From: Gallionella sp.
GTDB lineage: Bacteria > Pseudomonadota > Gammaproteobacteria > Burkholderiales > Gallionellaceae
NCBI GenBank assembly: GCA_017880945.1
Contig: JADGRM010000123.1
Location: forward strand, 1-6,801
Length of the DNA stretch: 6,801 nt
Reading direction: 5' to 3'
The number at the start of each line of letters is the position of its first letter. The first letter of the stretch is position 1. Position numbers and translations under genes: made by a program. The notes beneath the pieces are model-generated. The model was not told the DNA's origin and searched no databases. It worked only from the letters and a program-made list of their open reading frames with translations. This document shows positions 6,065-6,801 of the stretch, piece after piece.

Positions 6065-6143
6065 GGACTGAGGTAGCGAGTGCTGAGGACTGAGGAAAAC
6101 GATGCTCCACCATTCTCAGTCCTCGCACCTCAGTCCTCAGTCC
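6065..6143. repeat. Inverted array of GGACTGAGG units between glyA and nrdR
   Basis: GGACTGAGG occurs at 6065-6073 and 6087-6095, and its reverse complement CCTCAGTCC at 6128-6136 and 6135-6143, with a truncated fifth copy CTCAGTCC at 6115-6122. The arms fold into an imperfect hairpin: 6065-6080 pairs with 6122-6136 (one bulged base) and 6088-6094 pairs with 6115-6121, leaving 6081-6087 bulged and a loop of about 16-20 bases. The array fills nearly all of the 93-bp gap between the glyA stop and the nrdR start. No T-run follows on the coding strand, so it is not a standard intrinsic terminator. It looks like a dispersed intergenic repeat element; a role in mRNA stability or partial termination is possible. 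Confidence 0.75.
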
Positions 6144-6147
6144 TGTT

Positions 6148-6801
6148 TTAATTGCCATAAACCGGAAACTGCGCAGTCAGCTTCTTCACCTCGCCGACCA
6201 CGCGCGCGATCACCGCGTCGTCGTTCGGCGCGTCCAGCACGTCGGCGATCAGGTGCGCGAGTTTTTCGGCTTCCAGTTCCTTGAAGCCGCGCGTGGTCAT
6301 CGCCGGGCTGCCGATGCGGATGCCCGATGTGACAAACGGTTTTTGCGGATCGTTGGGGATCGCGTTCTTGTTCACGGTGATGTGCGCGCGTCCCAGCGCG
6401 GCTTCGGCTTCCTTGCCGGTGATGTGCTTGGGTTGCAGGTCAACCAGGAACATATGGCTGTCGGTGCGCCCGGACACGATGCGCAAGCCGCGTTCCTGCA
6501 ACACCTTGGCCATCACGCGCGCATTGTCGACCACTTGCGTCTGGTAGGCCTTGAATTCGTGGCTTCCCGCTTCCTTGAACGCGACGGCCTTGGCCGCGAT
6601 CACGTGCATCAGCGGGCCGCCTTGCAAGCATGGAAAAATCGCCGAGTTCAGCACCTTCTCGAATTCCGCCTTGGCGAGGATCAGGCCGCCGCGCGGGCCG
6701 CGCAGCGTCTTGTGGGTGGTGGTCGTGACGAAATCCGCGATGCCGACCGGACTCGGGTAAATGCCCGCCGCGATCAAGCCCGCGTAGTGCGCCATGTCCA
6801 C
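6148..6801 (-). CDS. glyA: Serine hydroxymethyltransferase, C-terminal part
   Basis: The last 217 codons of glyA; the 5' half (about 200 codons) lies beyond the right edge, and the first visible codon GTG encodes an internal Val. The enzyme uses pyridoxal phosphate to convert serine and tetrahydrofolate to glycine and 5,10-methylene-tetrahydrofolate in the cytoplasm. Visible cofactor residues are VDMAH (fragment 1-5, Asp and His near the PLP ring) and TTTTHKTLRGPRGG (26-39), in which Lys31 forms the Schiff base. QGGPLMHVIAAKAVAFKEA (60-78) and SGIRIGSPAMTTRGF (159-173, with the substrate-carboxylate Arg162) are family signatures. IFPCLQGG has Cys58 where many homologues have Gly. The C-terminus PVYGN is normal for proteobacterial GlyA. 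It is separated from nrdR by the repeat-filled gap, so it may be a separate transcription unit. Confidence 0.97.
   Translation of the reverse strand: MDMAHYAGLIAAGIYPSPVGIADFVTTTTHKTLRGPRGGLILAKAEFEKVLNSAIFPCLQGGPLMHVIAAKAVAFKEAGSHEFKAYQTQVVDNARVMAKVLQERGLRIVSGRTDSHMFLVDLQPKHITGKEAEAALGRAHITVNKNAIPNDPQKPFVTSGIRIGSPAMTTRGFKELEAEKLAHLIADVLDAPNDDAVIARVVGEVKKLTAQFPVYGN

Noticed and set aside
6055..6147. CRISPR array or classic rho-independent terminator between glyA and nrdR
   Set aside because: Units are only nine bases, present in both orientations with irregular spacing and no spacer pattern; the hairpin is bulged and no T-run follows it on the coding strand.

Overview
This is a compact, gene-dense piece of a Gram-negative, probably betaproteobacterial chromosome. 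Every real gene lies on the minus strand, so transcription runs from high to low coordinates. In that order the window carries: the 3' half of glyA (serine hydroxymethyltransferase); nrdR (repressor of ribonucleotide reductase genes); ribD, ribE, a ribB with a degenerate RibA-like tail (RibBX type) and ribH (riboflavin synthesis); nusB (antitermination); thiL (thiamine phosphate kinase); pgpA (phosphatidylglycerophosphatase); and the 5' part of a secreted staphylococcal-nuclease-like gene cut by the left edge. The gene order nrdR-ribD-ribE-ribB-ribH-nusB-thiL-pgpA is a familiar proteobacterial housekeeping cluster. The RibBX variant and the protein sequences point to Betaproteobacteria, and my low-confidence guess is a Gallionellaceae/Nitrosomonadales relative.

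Layout by region. 6148-6801: glyA 3' part. 6055-6147: short gap filled by an inverted array of a GGACTGAGG repeat. 5557-6054: nrdR. 4404-5555: ribD, separated from nrdR by one base and carrying a foreign-looking palindromic repeat read through in frame. 3806-4411: ribE. 2718-3809: ribB(X). 2657-2717: the only sizeable gap inside the rib block, holding a terminator-like palindrome. 2204-2656: ribH. 1728-2207: nusB. 759-1712: thiL. 272-775: pgpA. 1-275: nuclease 5' part. Adjacent genes repeatedly overlap (ribD/ribE 8 bp, ribE/ribB 4 bp, ribH/nusB 4 bp, thiL/pgpA 17 bp, pgpA/nuclease 4 bp), which suggests one or two translationally coupled transcripts.

How the genes work together. RibD performs the deamination and reduction of the GTP-derived pyrimidine. 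RibB makes the four-carbon unit from ribulose 5-phosphate. RibH joins the two into lumazine and RibE dismutates lumazine to riboflavin. The RibA-like domain of the RibB protein has lost the zinc-cysteine motif, so the first step (GTP cyclohydrolase II) must come from a ribA elsewhere. NusB, ThiL and PgpA are unrelated housekeeping functions that commonly ride in the same cluster.

I do not see an undescribed multi-gene system. The most interesting items are the repeat element domesticated inside the ribD reading frame, the repeat array that forms the nrdR leader, the terminator-like hairpin before ribH, and the conserved but apparently non-catalytic RibA-like domain.
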